From CAYRPN01 sp964426135 (GTDB taxonomy: Bacteria; Planctomycetota; Phycisphaerae; Phycisphaerales; Phycisphaeraceae): DNA of 64,000 bases. The stretch covers positions 62,001 to 126,000 of the forward strand of contig CAYRPN010000001.1 in the NCBI GenBank assembly GCA_964426135.1, given 5' to 3'. The position numbers were made by a program, and so were the translations under genes. Below the pieces are notes generated by a model. The model searched no databases. It was not told the DNA's origin and was given only the letters and a program-made list of their open reading frames with translations. Of this stretch, positions 29,569 through 38,758 are shown one piece after another; positions within the stretch are counted from its first letter, which is position 1, and the number at the start of each line of letters is the position of its first letter.

Positions 29569-30864
29569 ATGGCAAGCCTCAAAAAACGCGGCGACAGCTA
29601 CTACCTCCAGCACTACGTCGCCGGCAAGCAACGACGCATCAACCTCGACACTGATTCTTATCCGGTCGCCCGCGAGAAGCTCCGACAGTTCGAGTCGGCG
29701 CACGCTCGCGGTCATGACACGCCGCTCCCGACACGGACCGCCATTGCGGACGTGCTCACGCGGTACGTCAGTCACATCCGCGCCGTGAAAACGGCCAAGA
29801 GCGCCCAGACGGACATCTACTACCTCCGCGAAGCGTTTGGTCCTTGCTGCGAGGCGGTGACCATCACCAGCCGAACGCCATCGGCCAAAACCCGAAAACG
29901 TCCGCGTGTAAAGAAGGTGGACCGTCGATTCAGAGCAAAGGTCATCGACGCGCCTTATTTCGAAGCGGTCAGCGCCAACCTGATCGCCAGTTTCATCGAC
30001 GGGCAGTTTCAAGGCCGGCGTCTGGCGCCCAAGACGGCCAATCGCTACCGCGAGATCCTCGTGCGACTCTTCAATTGGTCCATGGAACAGGGTGGCGTGC
30101 GAATGCCCGCGGACAAGAACCCCGCGTCATCGGTCAAGCGTTATGCGGAGAAAGCGCCTCACATCCAGTTCCTGACGCTTAAGCAGATCGACGAGCAGCT
30201 CCAGGCTCTCAAAGCCGAACCTCAGATGCAGACGATGGTCGCGGTGCTCATCTTCGCCGGGCTTCGTCGGGAGGAATTGCTCTGGCTAACCAAGGCGGAC
30301 TTCGACCAATCCTCCGGACCCTATGGTCTCCTTCGCATCCGCGCCAAGACGGTCGACGGGGAGTCGTGGCAACCGAAGACAAAACAGAACCGAGCGGTGC
30401 CCGTGAGCCGGCGATTGCGGGAATACCTGGACAAGTACAAGGTGCCAGCATCCACCGGTCACTGGCTCTTCCCCAGTCCCAACCGCGTGCGGTGGAACCC
30501 TGACAACTTCTCGGCCGACCTGCGGGCACGCAACACCAAAAAGAAGCTCACTTGGTCAAACCTCGATTTCCGCCACACCTTCGGCAGCCAGCTCGCCATG
30601 AAGGGCGAGTCGCTCTACAAGATCGCCACGCTCATGGGGAACTCGCCAGAGATTTGCCGGCGCCACTACGCGGCCCTGGTGCCGGAGGCGATGTGCGACA
30701 CGGTGGAGTTCCCCGAAGCCAAAGACGAAGCAAAACCAGCCACACCCACGGTCGCGGCTAAGAAAGAGCCGGAGGCGACGAAAGCCGGGGACAAGCCCGC
30801 CACGGTCAAAGATGAGAAGGCGGACGAGGGTGCAGAACCAAAATCATTGCGTATCGCGGGGTAA
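29569..30864 (+). CDS. Tyrosine site-specific integrase
   Basis: 431 residues from the ATG at 29569, with GAGGAG nine bases upstream; the longer frame from 29428 is rejected. An N-terminal SAM-like DNA-binding region (TAIADVLTRYVSHIRAVKTA) is followed by the catalytic domain. Active-site arginine I lies in AGLRREELLWL, the second arginine is in LDFRHTFGSQ, and the nucleophilic tyrosine is probably in CRRHYAAL. The two usual histidines of HxxR and GH are replaced (LDFR, GNSP). A Lys/Glu/Pro-rich tail of about 45 residues ends the protein. It lies 145 bases after the tRNA terminus, so it should integrate the element into the 3' end of that tRNA. Confidence 0.88.
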   Translation: MASLKKRGDSYYLQHYVAGKQRRINLDTDSYPVAREKLRQFESAHARGHDTPLPTRTAIADVLTRYVSHIRAVKTAKSAQTDIYYLREAFGPCCEAVTITSRTPSAKTRKRPRVKKVDRRFRAKVIDAPYFEAVSANLIASFIDGQFQGRRLAPKTANRYREILVRLFNWSMEQGGVRMPADKNPASSVKRYAEKAPHIQFLTLKQIDEQLQALKAEPQMQTMVAVLIFAGLRREELLWLTKADFDQSSGPYGLLRIRAKTVDGESWQPKTKQNRAVPVSRRLREYLDKYKVPASTGHWLFPSPNRVRWNPDNFSADLRARNTKKKLTWSNLDFRHTFGSQLAMKGESLYKIATLMGNSPEICRRHYAALVPEAMCDTVEFPEAKDEAKPATPTVAAKKEPEATKAGDKPATVKDEKADEGAEPKSLRIAG

Positions 30865-30910
30865 TTGTGCTACTCAAACCCAAAAGGGACTTGCGATTGA
30901 CGAGGAATCT

Positions 30911-31105
30911 ATGTCACCTGCGATGGAGCCGAATCTCCCCACCAAGAGCACCGACAAACCTGAAATCAAAGACGGAACAAACGCTCCGTCGTCATCACCG
31001 CCGCCGGTCCTGCCGTCGCTCTGTCAGCGGTGCGGCTATCCCGTGGCCGGCGAGCAATGCGGCCAGTGCGGCCACCGGCAGTGCCCCGGCTGCGGCGACA
31101 TTTGA
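30911..31105 (+). CDS. Small zinc-ribbon protein
   Basis: 64 residues. A disordered Pro/Ser-rich start is followed by three knuckles (CQRCGYPV, CGQCGH, CPGCG), suggesting zinc binding. GAGG lies eight bases before the ATG at 30911. Probably part of the mobile element; function unknown. Confidence 0.55.
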   Translation: MSPAMEPNLPTKSTDKPEIKDGTNAPSSSPPPVLPSLCQRCGYPVAGEQCGQCGHRQCPGCGDI

Positions 31106-31233
31106 AGAGTTTCAGAAGCGATTTGCAGCTAGAGCCTCGAAGGACGCGTTAGACTCAACGGATTGACGCTCTACCTCACCAGAGTCGTCATCGATTGTGC
31201 ATTGAGGCGCGAACTTCGGATGGAACGGCACCG

Positions 31234-31737
31234 ATGAACCAGACCGATTTATCATCGTGTTCTTTCACCGAACTTGCGGACTTCCTACGTCATGCTCACT
31301 CCCCGGGAGTCTGGAGCAAGTCGGATTTCGCGGCGCTGTGGGCGCATCAGTTGAGCACCCCGCTGTGGTCGGAATTGGCGTCTCAGAAGAGCTCGCCTCA
31401 ATCGGCACTGGGGGACGCGAGCGAGGAACAACTGACATTCGGTACGGCCCTGCTCGTCGCCAAGGTGCCATTGCCGTTGCTCCTGTCGGTGAAACAGTAC
31501 GCACAGTCGCATCGCGAAGCCGAGACTAGCGTGCTCCCCGCGGAGATCGCACTGATGTTGTATTACTTGTCGCTCGCGACCGCGTGGGCGCTCCATCGTG
31601 AACGGATCACGTCGATGAACGACGAATCTCTGCGTGAGGGGTGGCGCTGGGCGACGCGGCAGGAATGGATTGATTCGAGGACACGCGTGCGACTCGAAAG
31701 CGTGTTGCTCGACTTTCGCGCAGAAACGCAAAAATGA
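31234..31737 (+). CDS. Hypothetical protein
   Basis: 167 residues, predicted mostly helical (FTELADFLRHAH, FGTALLVAKVPLPLLLSVKQYAQ in part, LMLYYLSLATAWALHRERI), without recognised domain, signal or cysteine motif. The ATG at 31234 is preferred to a TTG at 31195. It is convergent with the sigma-factor gene, 23 bases between the stops. Confidence 0.55.
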   Translation: MNQTDLSSCSFTELADFLRHAHSPGVWSKSDFAALWAHQLSTPLWSELASQKSSPQSALGDASEEQLTFGTALLVAKVPLPLLLSVKQYAQSHREAETSVLPAEIALMLYYLSLATAWALHRERITSMNDESLREGWRWATRQEWIDSRTRVRLESVLLDFRAETQK

Positions 31738-31760
31738 ACGTCGCATCGAGCCTTGTGTGG

Positions 31761-32582
31761 TCAATCGTCATTGGACGTGGGCGAACTCGAACTCCGGAAC
31801 AACGCAAGCAGGTTTTCAACCTGCTCGCCCAGCGACTGGTCATCGGCCTCGGGTGATTCGTCCCCCTTCGTCATCGCGGTCTTGAGGTGGCGTTCGAACA
31901 TCCGTTTGGCTGTGGCCAGCTCGTTGTACGCTTGTGATGGCGAGGTGAATTGAAACCGCAGCAGTAGGTCGTCGTAGGACGGCGGTTCGACCGCATCCAA
32001 AGCCGGGCGAACGACCCGCATCTCAAAGAGCTCCCAAGTCTGCGTCCGCTTCTTCTGTTCGCATTCGTTCTTCATTCCCGCGAACGCTTCACTGAGGACC
32101 GTCCGTCCCCATGCCCTTTCCGCATCCAGAACAGGCTGGTCTGTTGCTGCGACCGGCTCCTGGTCATCAACATTGACGTGGCCCCGTCGCTTGCGCTCGC
32201 GACGTTCATGGTCAATGACATAGTTCATCAGTGAGCTGAGCAGGAACGACCGGAATCGTGTTCCGCGCTGAGCGTCAAACTGATCCACAATTTGCTTCTG
32301 CCAGATGCGGTCGGCAAAAAACCCCTGAACGAGGTCAGCGGCGGCATCGCGGGAAAATCGCCGCCGGTACATCAGGTGCGCTCGCAGCGGCAAACGGTAC
32401 TTCTCCATCAGCTCGGCAAGCCTGGCGTTTCGACGCTCGACTTCCGCGGCCGGCGGCAGCGGGAGAATGTCTTCGGTCGAGGGGAAGCGGTGATCGCCTT
32501 CCATGCTGTCGCGTGGGCCGTTCCCGGCATCGGGACGAATCGCAGGATGGTCAGATTCGCCGTTAGTCATGAGCAGCGTCAT
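31761..32582 (-). CDS. Planctomycete-type ECF-like sigma factor
   Basis: 273 residues. A sigma region 2-like segment (DAAADLVQGFFADRI to FRSFLLSSLMNYVIDHERRERKRR) is recognisable. The C-terminal part (SYDDLLLRFQFTSPSQAYNELATAKRMFERHL) looks like region 4 with a helix-turn-helix. Long N- and C-terminal extensions are acidic. Such sigma factors in planctomycetes are often encoded beside large Ser/Thr kinases, as here with the divergent gene at 33229, suggesting control by phosphorylation. Start at 32582 or at the internal ATG at 32570. Confidence 0.75.
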   Translation of the reverse strand: MTLLMTNGESDHPAIRPDAGNGPRDSMEGDHRFPSTEDILPLPPAAEVERRNARLAELMEKYRLPLRAHLMYRRRFSRDAAADLVQGFFADRIWQKQIVDQFDAQRGTRFRSFLLSSLMNYVIDHERRERKRRGHVNVDDQEPVAATDQPVLDAERAWGRTVLSEAFAGMKNECEQKKRTQTWELFEMRVVRPALDAVEPPSYDDLLLRFQFTSPSQAYNELATAKRMFERHLKTAMTKGDESPEADDQSLGEQVENLLALFRSSSSPTSNDD

Positions 32583-32774
32583 TCATCTGGTTGAATGAAC
32601 CCAAAGTAGCGATGAGCACGCGAGGTCGCAACGAGCGAATCCCTTCAATGCAAATCGACGGTATCACTGCGCAAGATGGTCACTCACCTCTCGTAGATGC
32701 CGGCGGTTCCAGCTTGTCGGCTGGAACTCGGAGGCTGGGCTGGTCTCAGCGATCTCGTTCATGGAGTCTGAACA

Positions 32775-33014
32775 ATGAAGCGCTTCCTCAATGTCCTACT
32801 CGTGAGTTCAGCTTTAACGGCGGCCGGCGGATGCAGCGTGCTGGAGACGGTCATCGAACCTCAGCAGCAATCCTCCAGCGTCGGTCCGACGGCCGAAGCG
32901 GCGGACCCGATCGAAGAAGCCACAAAAGCCTCTCGGAAAGAACGCAAGAAGTACCAAGGGCTCTCTGGGGAGCTCAAATCCTGGTGGGAAGATGCTAAAT
33001 CGTTGGTTCATTGA
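32775..33014 (+). CDS. Small lipoprotein
   Basis: 79 residues. Signal peptide MKRFLNVLLVSSALTAAGGC gives a lipid-modified cysteine at residue 20. The mature part is short, Gln/Ser-rich and then Lys/Glu-rich (KASRKERKKYQGLSGEL). Nothing suggests an enzyme. A terminator hairpin follows it, so it is a separate unit from the kinase gene. Confidence 0.7.
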   Translation: MKRFLNVLLVSSALTAAGGCSVLETVIEPQQQSSSVGPTAEAADPIEEATKASRKERKKYQGLSGELKSWWEDAKSLVH

Positions 33015-33048
33015 ACCACCCCAGCTGGATACCAACTGCCATCAACTT

Positions 33049-33073
33049 CAGGCCCCATGGGGGGCCTGTTTCT
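33049..33073 (+). terminator. Probable terminator after the lipoprotein gene
   Basis: Hairpin CAGGCCCC/GGGGCCTG with a short loop, followed by TTTCT. Confidence 0.65.
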
Positions 33074-33228
33074 CATTTATGAGTGGGCCAACATCAACTC
33101 GAATCAACTTCCCGTTCCGGTTGTCCGAGGGCCGACGGCGATTACACTGGTGCCTGCATAGTGCCGCCGGGCAGGTAGGCAAGGCGGCCCCCAGAGTGTC
33201 GCCCATCTGCCAACGGGGAGGCGTGTTC

Positions 33229-36200
33229 ATGTCCAAGAATCAAGTTCGAGACATCGTGAATGAAGTGCGACTGCTGAACGTCGCACAGCAAAAGGTCAGA
33301 ATCAGTCTTCTATGCGAAGGCGATTCGATCCTACAGGCCGCAGTGGAGGAGGCACTACGCAAAGCAGATCTGCCGCCGATGACCAACGTGCCTGGTGGCC
33401 CTCAGCCAACGCAAGGGCGCCTCGAACGGGCCGGCCATGACGAGACCATCGTCTCCGTCGACAGTCGCGATGCCTCCACCACACCCATCGAAAGGGCAAC
33501 TCATCTCGGCGGTGCCAAGCGAGCCGTCGATGTTGCTCCAGGCATCCCCAACTCCGTCAGCGGTTTCCGGATCATTCGGACGATCGGGCGTGGCGGCATG
33601 GGGGTGGTCTGCGAGGCCGAACAGGACAAGCCTCGCCGCCGTGTCGCCCTGAAGATCGTACGGCCCGACAAAGTGTCTCCGCAGGCGAGACGCCGATTTG
33701 AGTTCGAGGCGGAAGTGCTCGCCCGCCTGGAGCATCCGCACGTCGCCCGCGTCTACCAAGTCGGAACCGCCGATCTGGGCAGCGGCCCGCAGTCGTTCAT
33801 CGCGATGGAGTTCGTGGATGGACGTCCACTGTCGCAATACACGAACGATTCCAAGCTGTCTTTGAAGGCGAAGCTGGAGTTGATGGCAACTGTTTGCGAT
33901 GCAGTGCAGTACGCCCATCAACGAGGAGTCATTCACCGCGACTTGAAGCCCGGCAACGTACTGGTCACGGGCAATGGGTCGCCCAAGGTTCTGGACTTCG
34001 GTCTCGCACGGCTCGCGGATCAGGAAACCTACAACGAAACCGTTGACGGGCAGGTGCTCGGCACTCCTGCTTACATGAGCCCCGAGCAGGCATCCGGTCG
34101 CATCATTGACGTCGACACGCGCACAGATGTCTACGCGCTGGGGGTCATGCTTTACGAACTGGCGACAGGACAGCAGCCTCATGACCTGACAGGTAGGCCG
34201 ATTCAGGACGCGCTGCGAATCATCTGTGACAGCGAGCCTTCGACCCCAAGCAGCATTGACCGACAGCTTCGTGGGGATGTCGAGACAATCGTGATGAAGG
34301 CAATGGCGAAGGACAAGGACCGCCGTTACGGAAGTCCCGGCGAACTGGCGGCGGATCTACGGCGCTATCTTGGAGACGAACCCATTGAAGCTCGTCCTCC
34401 GACGCGCTGGTACCAGGTCAAGAAATTTGCCCGCCGCAACAAGACGCTCGTCGCAGCCACGGTCATGGTGATTGCGGCGCTGTCCGCCGGAATCGTCGGC
34501 ACGACCCTGGCGATGATCCGCGCCAATCAAGCCACAATGGACCTTCGGACGGAGATCGCCGCATCATTCATTCGTTTGGCGGAACTGGCTTCTCAGCGCG
34601 GCCGGTGGGAAGAGGCCGTCACCTATTACGACAAGGCGCTCGCGGGTAATCCCCCGAACCGGGTGGCGATTGAGTTGATGAAGATCGATGCGATGTATCA
34701 GACACGTGATGAGTCGGCGTTGGCGGCAATCAAGGCGATGCGTGATAGCAATGACCTGGGGGAACATCGGGGCAGAGTGGACCTGCGGTACGGCTACTTC
34801 ACCGCAATGCAGGCCGGAACGAAGGCGGACGTCGATGCGGCATTGGTTCACGTCCGCAACGCTATGGAAGGAACACTTCCGGAGATAGATCGTGCAATTG
34901 CGGAAGCGCTGTTGTCGGACGATCCATTCAGAAGTATTTCTGGTCTTGAAAAGGTCTTGGCCGATCGGCCGCTCGACTATATGGCGCTGCGGTTTCTACA
35001 CATGTTGCTTCTTTCAACTGGCCAGTACGATCGGTGCCTCACCGTTTCTGAGATGTATCTGAATCAGTATCCACAAGACTTCGAGATTCGGCACCTGCGA
35101 GCCTTAACGTTCTGGCTGAATGGGCAGCATGACGATTTTGTACGAAGTCTTGAGCAGGCGAAAGCTATAACCAAGTCCCCACGCCAGGTGAAGATCGTAG
35201 AACACACCGGGAAGCTCCCCGCCATTTACAAAGACTGGTCGGAGTCGACTGGTCCCATGCGGTTGCTGAAGACTACTCAATTGGCAGCCGGATGGATGCC
35301 CTTAGTCACTGACAATGAGGGCACCGCTGGGGATCATGCCCGCATGAATGCAATTGTAGACCTCCCTTGTTTCGCACACATCAAGACGGCGCAGGCCCAG
35401 ATGCTTGCAGGAGTCAGCGGGGCAGTTGGACGTCGCTCGGTCGAAAAGCTCAGGGAGGGGCGTTCCATCGTCTTCGCCGAGGAGTTTTTGTTTGGCGCCG
35501 TGGGTTCATTGCAATTGTGGCGGTCAAGCAAAGGGACGGAGCGAAGCAGCATCCAACGAGAGGTCAATCAACTCGTCAGTGCGATGAGTGAGGCGCCTTC
35601 GATTGGCATTCAGAATTCCATGGTAGCTGCAGATCTTCTTCGTGCCTGGTCGTGCCTGCCGGAAGACACAGTCCCCTCTGACTGGTTCATCCTCAAAGAC
35701 GACGCAGTGAAAGGTAGAATCCAGTCGCACTTACGCCGAGCCCTCGCTCGCGCAGGAACCTCGCGTGACGATAATTCCGCAGCCCCATTCAACAGCTTGA
35801 CGTTGATGGCCGTGCAAGCAGAAGCCGTGTATTTAGCCGTCAAGAGTGGCGCGCCGGAGTTGGGTATTGCGCTACTGGACTGTTCGAAGAAACAGATGAT
35901 GGACATGGCTCCCGGTTCCTATGAAATATTTCTAGCTCGACTCCACATCGAGGCAGGGAACCTGGAGAAAGCACTTGCGGTCTGCGACGAAGGTTTGTCG
36001 CGATTACCCAATCAGAAGTACCTGCTGAATCTCAAAAAGTGGGCGACGGGCCGAGCTGTGCATCTCGGGCAAACACTAAAGCAGGACGAACAAGGTGCCG
36101 AGCCTGACTTGTCTGATGCAGCGTTGGCTCTCTCCAAGTCCCTTACGCCCGGAAATGCGGCGACGACAGGATCGCCAACAGCAAAGACTGAACCGGAGGC

Positions 36201-38214
36201 CGGTCCTTTGCAGGAAGGTCTGTGGTACGACCTGATGCCGCATATTGATGTGGAGAAGCACAGTCTGATGGGGGTTTGGGAACACTCTGCCGGCGGCATT
36301 CGCTGTCCGGTGAATTCCTTCGCTCAGTCACCACGCCTGGAGTTGCCCGTCGAACTCGATGGCGACTACCAGATCGAGATGCGAGTGACCCGCAAGATGG
36401 GCAAGGATGCGATGGCACTCATCCTCCCAATTCTTGGCCGCCGGACTGCGTTGATCATCGATGGCTTCCCCGATGGGGGATGGCTTGCCGGCCTGGACGT
36501 GGTCGATGGTCGCGAGATGCCGAACAACCCCACCATCATCAAAGGCGGCAAGCTGGTTAACAATGCGGAGATTTGGATTCTTGTCACAGTCAAGGTGACC
36601 GACGGCCAGGCGTCGATACACGCCGACCTGGACGGAAAGCCTTTGATTCGTTGGTCAGGCAATGCTGATAGTCCGTCCCTGCGTTACATGTGGATGACAG
36701 ACCATCCTCGCCGGCCCGCGCTGGGGGCCTGGGCGAGTATGTTTGACTTTAGCCGATTACGAGTGCGACTTCTGCGGGGAACCGCCAAGTTGATTCGCAG
36801 CGACTCAGCCGACGTTGCGAAACCGATTGAAAGTGCGACGATCAATTTACTGGACTGGATCGACACCAGCGAAGACATCAGGTTTGGTCACTGGGACCTG
36901 AACCAGACCGGCCTGCATGCAGTACGCGTGAAAACCATGGTCGGCATTCCAGTGCATCCGAACGGCGACTACGAATTGACCACTCGATACACCCGGCGTG
37001 ACGGAATCGGCCCTTTGTTATTCTGCCTACCGTTAAGTCCGAAGAAGGCCACGATGCTTTTAGTCGGGGGAAAGGGCGCCAAAGATAAACTCTCTGCCGT
37101 GGAAGGCCCGTTGCCAGCGGGCACAGCGACAGACGGAGACGCTGAATCGACGCTTGTCGTTACCGTTCGTCATGGAGAAGGCGGCAGGGTCACCATCACC
37201 ACGAAGCTCAACGGCAAGGATCATCTTCGATTCGATGGCACGGTCGATGAAGCTGTGGTTCCCAGCGGATTCTGGGAGTTCCCGCCCAGATCCGGCGCAT
37301 TCGCTCTGGTCGCGATGACCAAGTTCGATATATCAGAGTTGAGCCTTCGTATGCTCACTGGCCGGGCTTCCGCGTTTCCGGGACGTGTCTTGCGCATGAC
37401 GCCCAAAGCGCCAACGGCAGCCCCCAGTCCATACAAAGTGGCCGACGTCAAGCGGCTTGGCATCGGCGGCTTCGGTTCAACCTGGAGTCCCGACGGAAAA
37501 TCCTTATTGGCCGGCGATGCTGACGGCATCCGAATGATCAACCCATCAACCGGGCAGTCGGACAAGTTCTGGCAAGGCGGCAAAGATCCCACTTGGTCGC
37601 CGGACGGAAAATGGGTCGCGTTTGTTCAGATGGAGGATCGGGAGAACGCCAAGCGTGAGTTTCTCTACCTCGCCCCAATCGAGAAAGAGAGTGTTCCGCG
37701 GCAGGTTGGACCAGGCGCGTACCCTTCGTGGAGCGCCGATGGGAAGACGCTCTACTACTGCGGCCGCAACGACAACCTGGTCTACGCTCTGGATACGAGC
37801 AATTCACCAGCGAATCCCCGTCCATTTTCACGCCACGCTAAGTCGTCGAATGCAGCGGTTTCCCCGGATGGCCAATCATTAGCGGCTGGTGAAGGCGGAG
37901 AATTGGTCATTCGCGATTCCCTCACGGGACGCGAGAAGGTGCGATGGCGCATTGAAGGTGCTCGCGGACTCCTGCCGTCATGGTCGCCCGATGGTCGGAC
38001 GGTTTGCGTCGGCGGGTATGACGGTGACACATGCGGCCTCTGGCTCTGCGTACCAGCCTCCGGTGACTCATGGAAGATCCTCGACGGCCCATTTACTCTG
38101 CCGCGCTGGTCCGCTGATGGCGATCACTTATGCGCTGAACGCCGCGAACCGGGCCAGCGCTTCGAGACTTGTGTTATTAGGATCGAGAAAACCGCAGAAC
38201 CAAAGGGCAACTGA
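33229..38214 (+). CDS. Giant membrane Ser/Thr kinase with TPR, sugar-binding-like and beta-propeller domains
   Basis: 1661 residues from the ATG at 33229 (GGGGAG nine bases upstream). Kinase domain residues about 115-385: glycine loop GRGGMGVV, lysine in VALKIV (about 142), HRDLKPGN (about 238), DFGLA (about 256), GTPAYMSPEQASG. A membrane helix (TLVAATVMVIAALSAGIVG, about 405) follows. Outside are TPR-like helices (WEEAVTYYDKAL), two beta-sandwich-like modules of about 200 residues each with similar patterns (DYQIEMRVTRKMGKD; DYELTTRYTRRDGIG), and a C-terminal propeller with TWSPDGKW/SWSADGKT/SWSPDGRT repeats. Typical of planctomycetes, where such kinases pair with sigma factors. Ligand and target unknown. 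Confidence 0.88.
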   Translation: MSKNQVRDIVNEVRLLNVAQQKVRISLLCEGDSILQAAVEEALRKADLPPMTNVPGGPQPTQGRLERAGHDETIVSVDSRDASTTPIERATHLGGAKRAVDVAPGIPNSVSGFRIIRTIGRGGMGVVCEAEQDKPRRRVALKIVRPDKVSPQARRRFEFEAEVLARLEHPHVARVYQVGTADLGSGPQSFIAMEFVDGRPLSQYTNDSKLSLKAKLELMATVCDAVQYAHQRGVIHRDLKPGNVLVTGNGSPKVLDFGLARLADQETYNETVDGQVLGTPAYMSPEQASGRIIDVDTRTDVYALGVMLYELATGQQPHDLTGRPIQDALRIICDSEPSTPSSIDRQLRGDVETIVMKAMAKDKDRRYGSPGELAADLRRYLGDEPIEARPPTRWYQVKKFARRNKTLVAATVMVIAALSAGIVGTTLAMIRANQATMDLRTEIAASFIRLAELASQRGRWEEAVTYYDKALAGNPPNRVAIELMKIDAMYQTRDESALAAIKAMRDSNDLGEHRGRVDLRYGYFTAMQAGTKADVDAALVHVRNAMEGTLPEIDRAIAEALLSDDPFRSISGLEKVLADRPLDYMALRFLHMLLLSTGQYDRCLTVSEMYLNQYPQDFEIRHLRALTFWLNGQHDDFVRSLEQAKAITKSPRQVKIVEHTGKLPAIYKDWSESTGPMRLLKTTQLAAGWMPLVTDNEGTAGDHARMNAIVDLPCFAHIKTAQAQMLAGVSGAVGRRSVEKLREGRSIVFAEEFLFGAVGSLQLWRSSKGTERSSIQREVNQLVSAMSEAPSIGIQNSMVAADLLRAWSCLPEDTVPSDWFILKDDAVKGRIQSHLRRALARAGTSRDDNSAAPFNSLTLMAVQAEAVYLAVKSGAPELGIALLDCSKKQMMDMAPGSYEIFLARLHIEAGNLEKALAVCDEGLSRLPNQKYLLNLKKWATGRAVHLGQTLKQDEQGAEPDLSDAALALSKSLTPGNAATTGSPTAKTEPEAGPLQEGLWYDLMPHIDVEKHSLMGVWEHSAGGIRCPVNSFAQSPRLELPVELDGDYQIEMRVTRKMGKDAMALILPILGRRTALIIDGFPDGGWLAGLDVVDGREMPNNPTIIKGGKLVNNAEIWILVTVKVTDGQASIHADLDGKPLIRWSGNADSPSLRYMWMTDHPRRPALGAWASMFDFSRLRVRLLRGTAKLIRSDSADVAKPIESATINLLDWIDTSEDIRFGHWDLNQTGLHAVRVKTMVGIPVHPNGDYELTTRYTRRDGIGPLLFCLPLSPKKATMLLVGGKGAKDKLSAVEGPLPAGTATDGDAESTLVVTVRHGEGGRVTITTKLNGKDHLRFDGTVDEAVVPSGFWEFPPRSGAFALVAMTKFDISELSLRMLTGRASAFPGRVLRMTPKAPTAAPSPYKVADVKRLGIGGFGSTWSPDGKSLLAGDADGIRMINPSTGQSDKFWQGGKDPTWSPDGKWVAFVQMEDRENAKREFLYLAPIEKESVPRQVGPGAYPSWSADGKTLYYCGRNDNLVYALDTSNSPANPRPFSRHAKSSNAAVSPDGQSLAAGEGGELVIRDSLTGREKVRWRIEGARGLLPSWSPDGRTVCVGGYDGDTCGLWLCVPASGDSWKILDGPFTLPRWSADGDHLCAERREPGQRFETCVIRIEKTAEPKGN

Positions 38215-38224
38215 CATTCGTGGT

Positions 38225-38758
38225 TCAGGTCTCACTTGCCGCTCGCATCGCATTCCTCAGTATCTTGGCTATTTCAAGTTCAAGCCTCGCTTGCTCACCC
38301 TGCCTGTCTCGGTGGTTCTGAGGCCTCCTCAGCATGCCGACGCCGACGGCGGCGATTGGCAAAGAATCCAGTGCTTGTTCCGCCACAAGCAACAGCGATC
38401 GCAGCAACTCGCTTTGATTCAATTCCAAACCAGAGCCCCGAGCTATCGCGTCGATCAGCAGGCGTACGGTCCGGTCGGCTTGCGGCGTCAGTGAGAACTG
38501 CCGGGCGATCATTGCTGTGGCGACGGTACGTACAGTTGTTCCGTAGATGGTTGTCCGCGTTTCAGGCTCAGAGCCCGCATCTGGCACGCCAGTGGGTTCC
38601 GAAGTACCCGTATCCATACTCTGAGGTTCAAGCCATCGCGTCGGCTGTGATGGCTGAAATGTCGGTTTCACGGCAGCGGTGATGCGTTTGCCGATGGTCG
38701 GATCGAGCATACCCGCCACCGAACTGGTGGGCGGTCTCTGTTTCAGTAGCTTGGCCAT
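38225..38758 (-). CDS. ParA partner protein, unknown family
   Basis: 177 residues. It starts inside the last codons of the parA gene (16-base overlap), so it is co-translated and probably the centromere-binding or regulatory partner in a partition module. N-terminal half is disordered (Pro/Thr-rich). The C-terminal half is helical (QADRTVRLLIDAIARGSGLELNQSELLRSLLLVAEQ in parts), compatible with a DNA-binding fold. No ParB HTH motif is seen, so the role is inferred from context. Confidence 0.6.
   Translation of the reverse strand: MAKLLKQRPPTSSVAGMLDPTIGKRITAAVKPTFQPSQPTRWLEPQSMDTGTSEPTGVPDAGSEPETRTTIYGTTVRTVATAMIARQFSLTPQADRTVRLLIDAIARGSGLELNQSELLRSLLLVAEQALDSLPIAAVGVGMLRRPQNHRDRQGEQARLELEIAKILRNAMRAASET

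Noticed and set aside
29439..30896. AGGGACTTGCG repeated on both sides of the integrase as an attachment site
   Set aside because: Only 11 bases, and the first copy is the tRNA terminator stem; probably chance.
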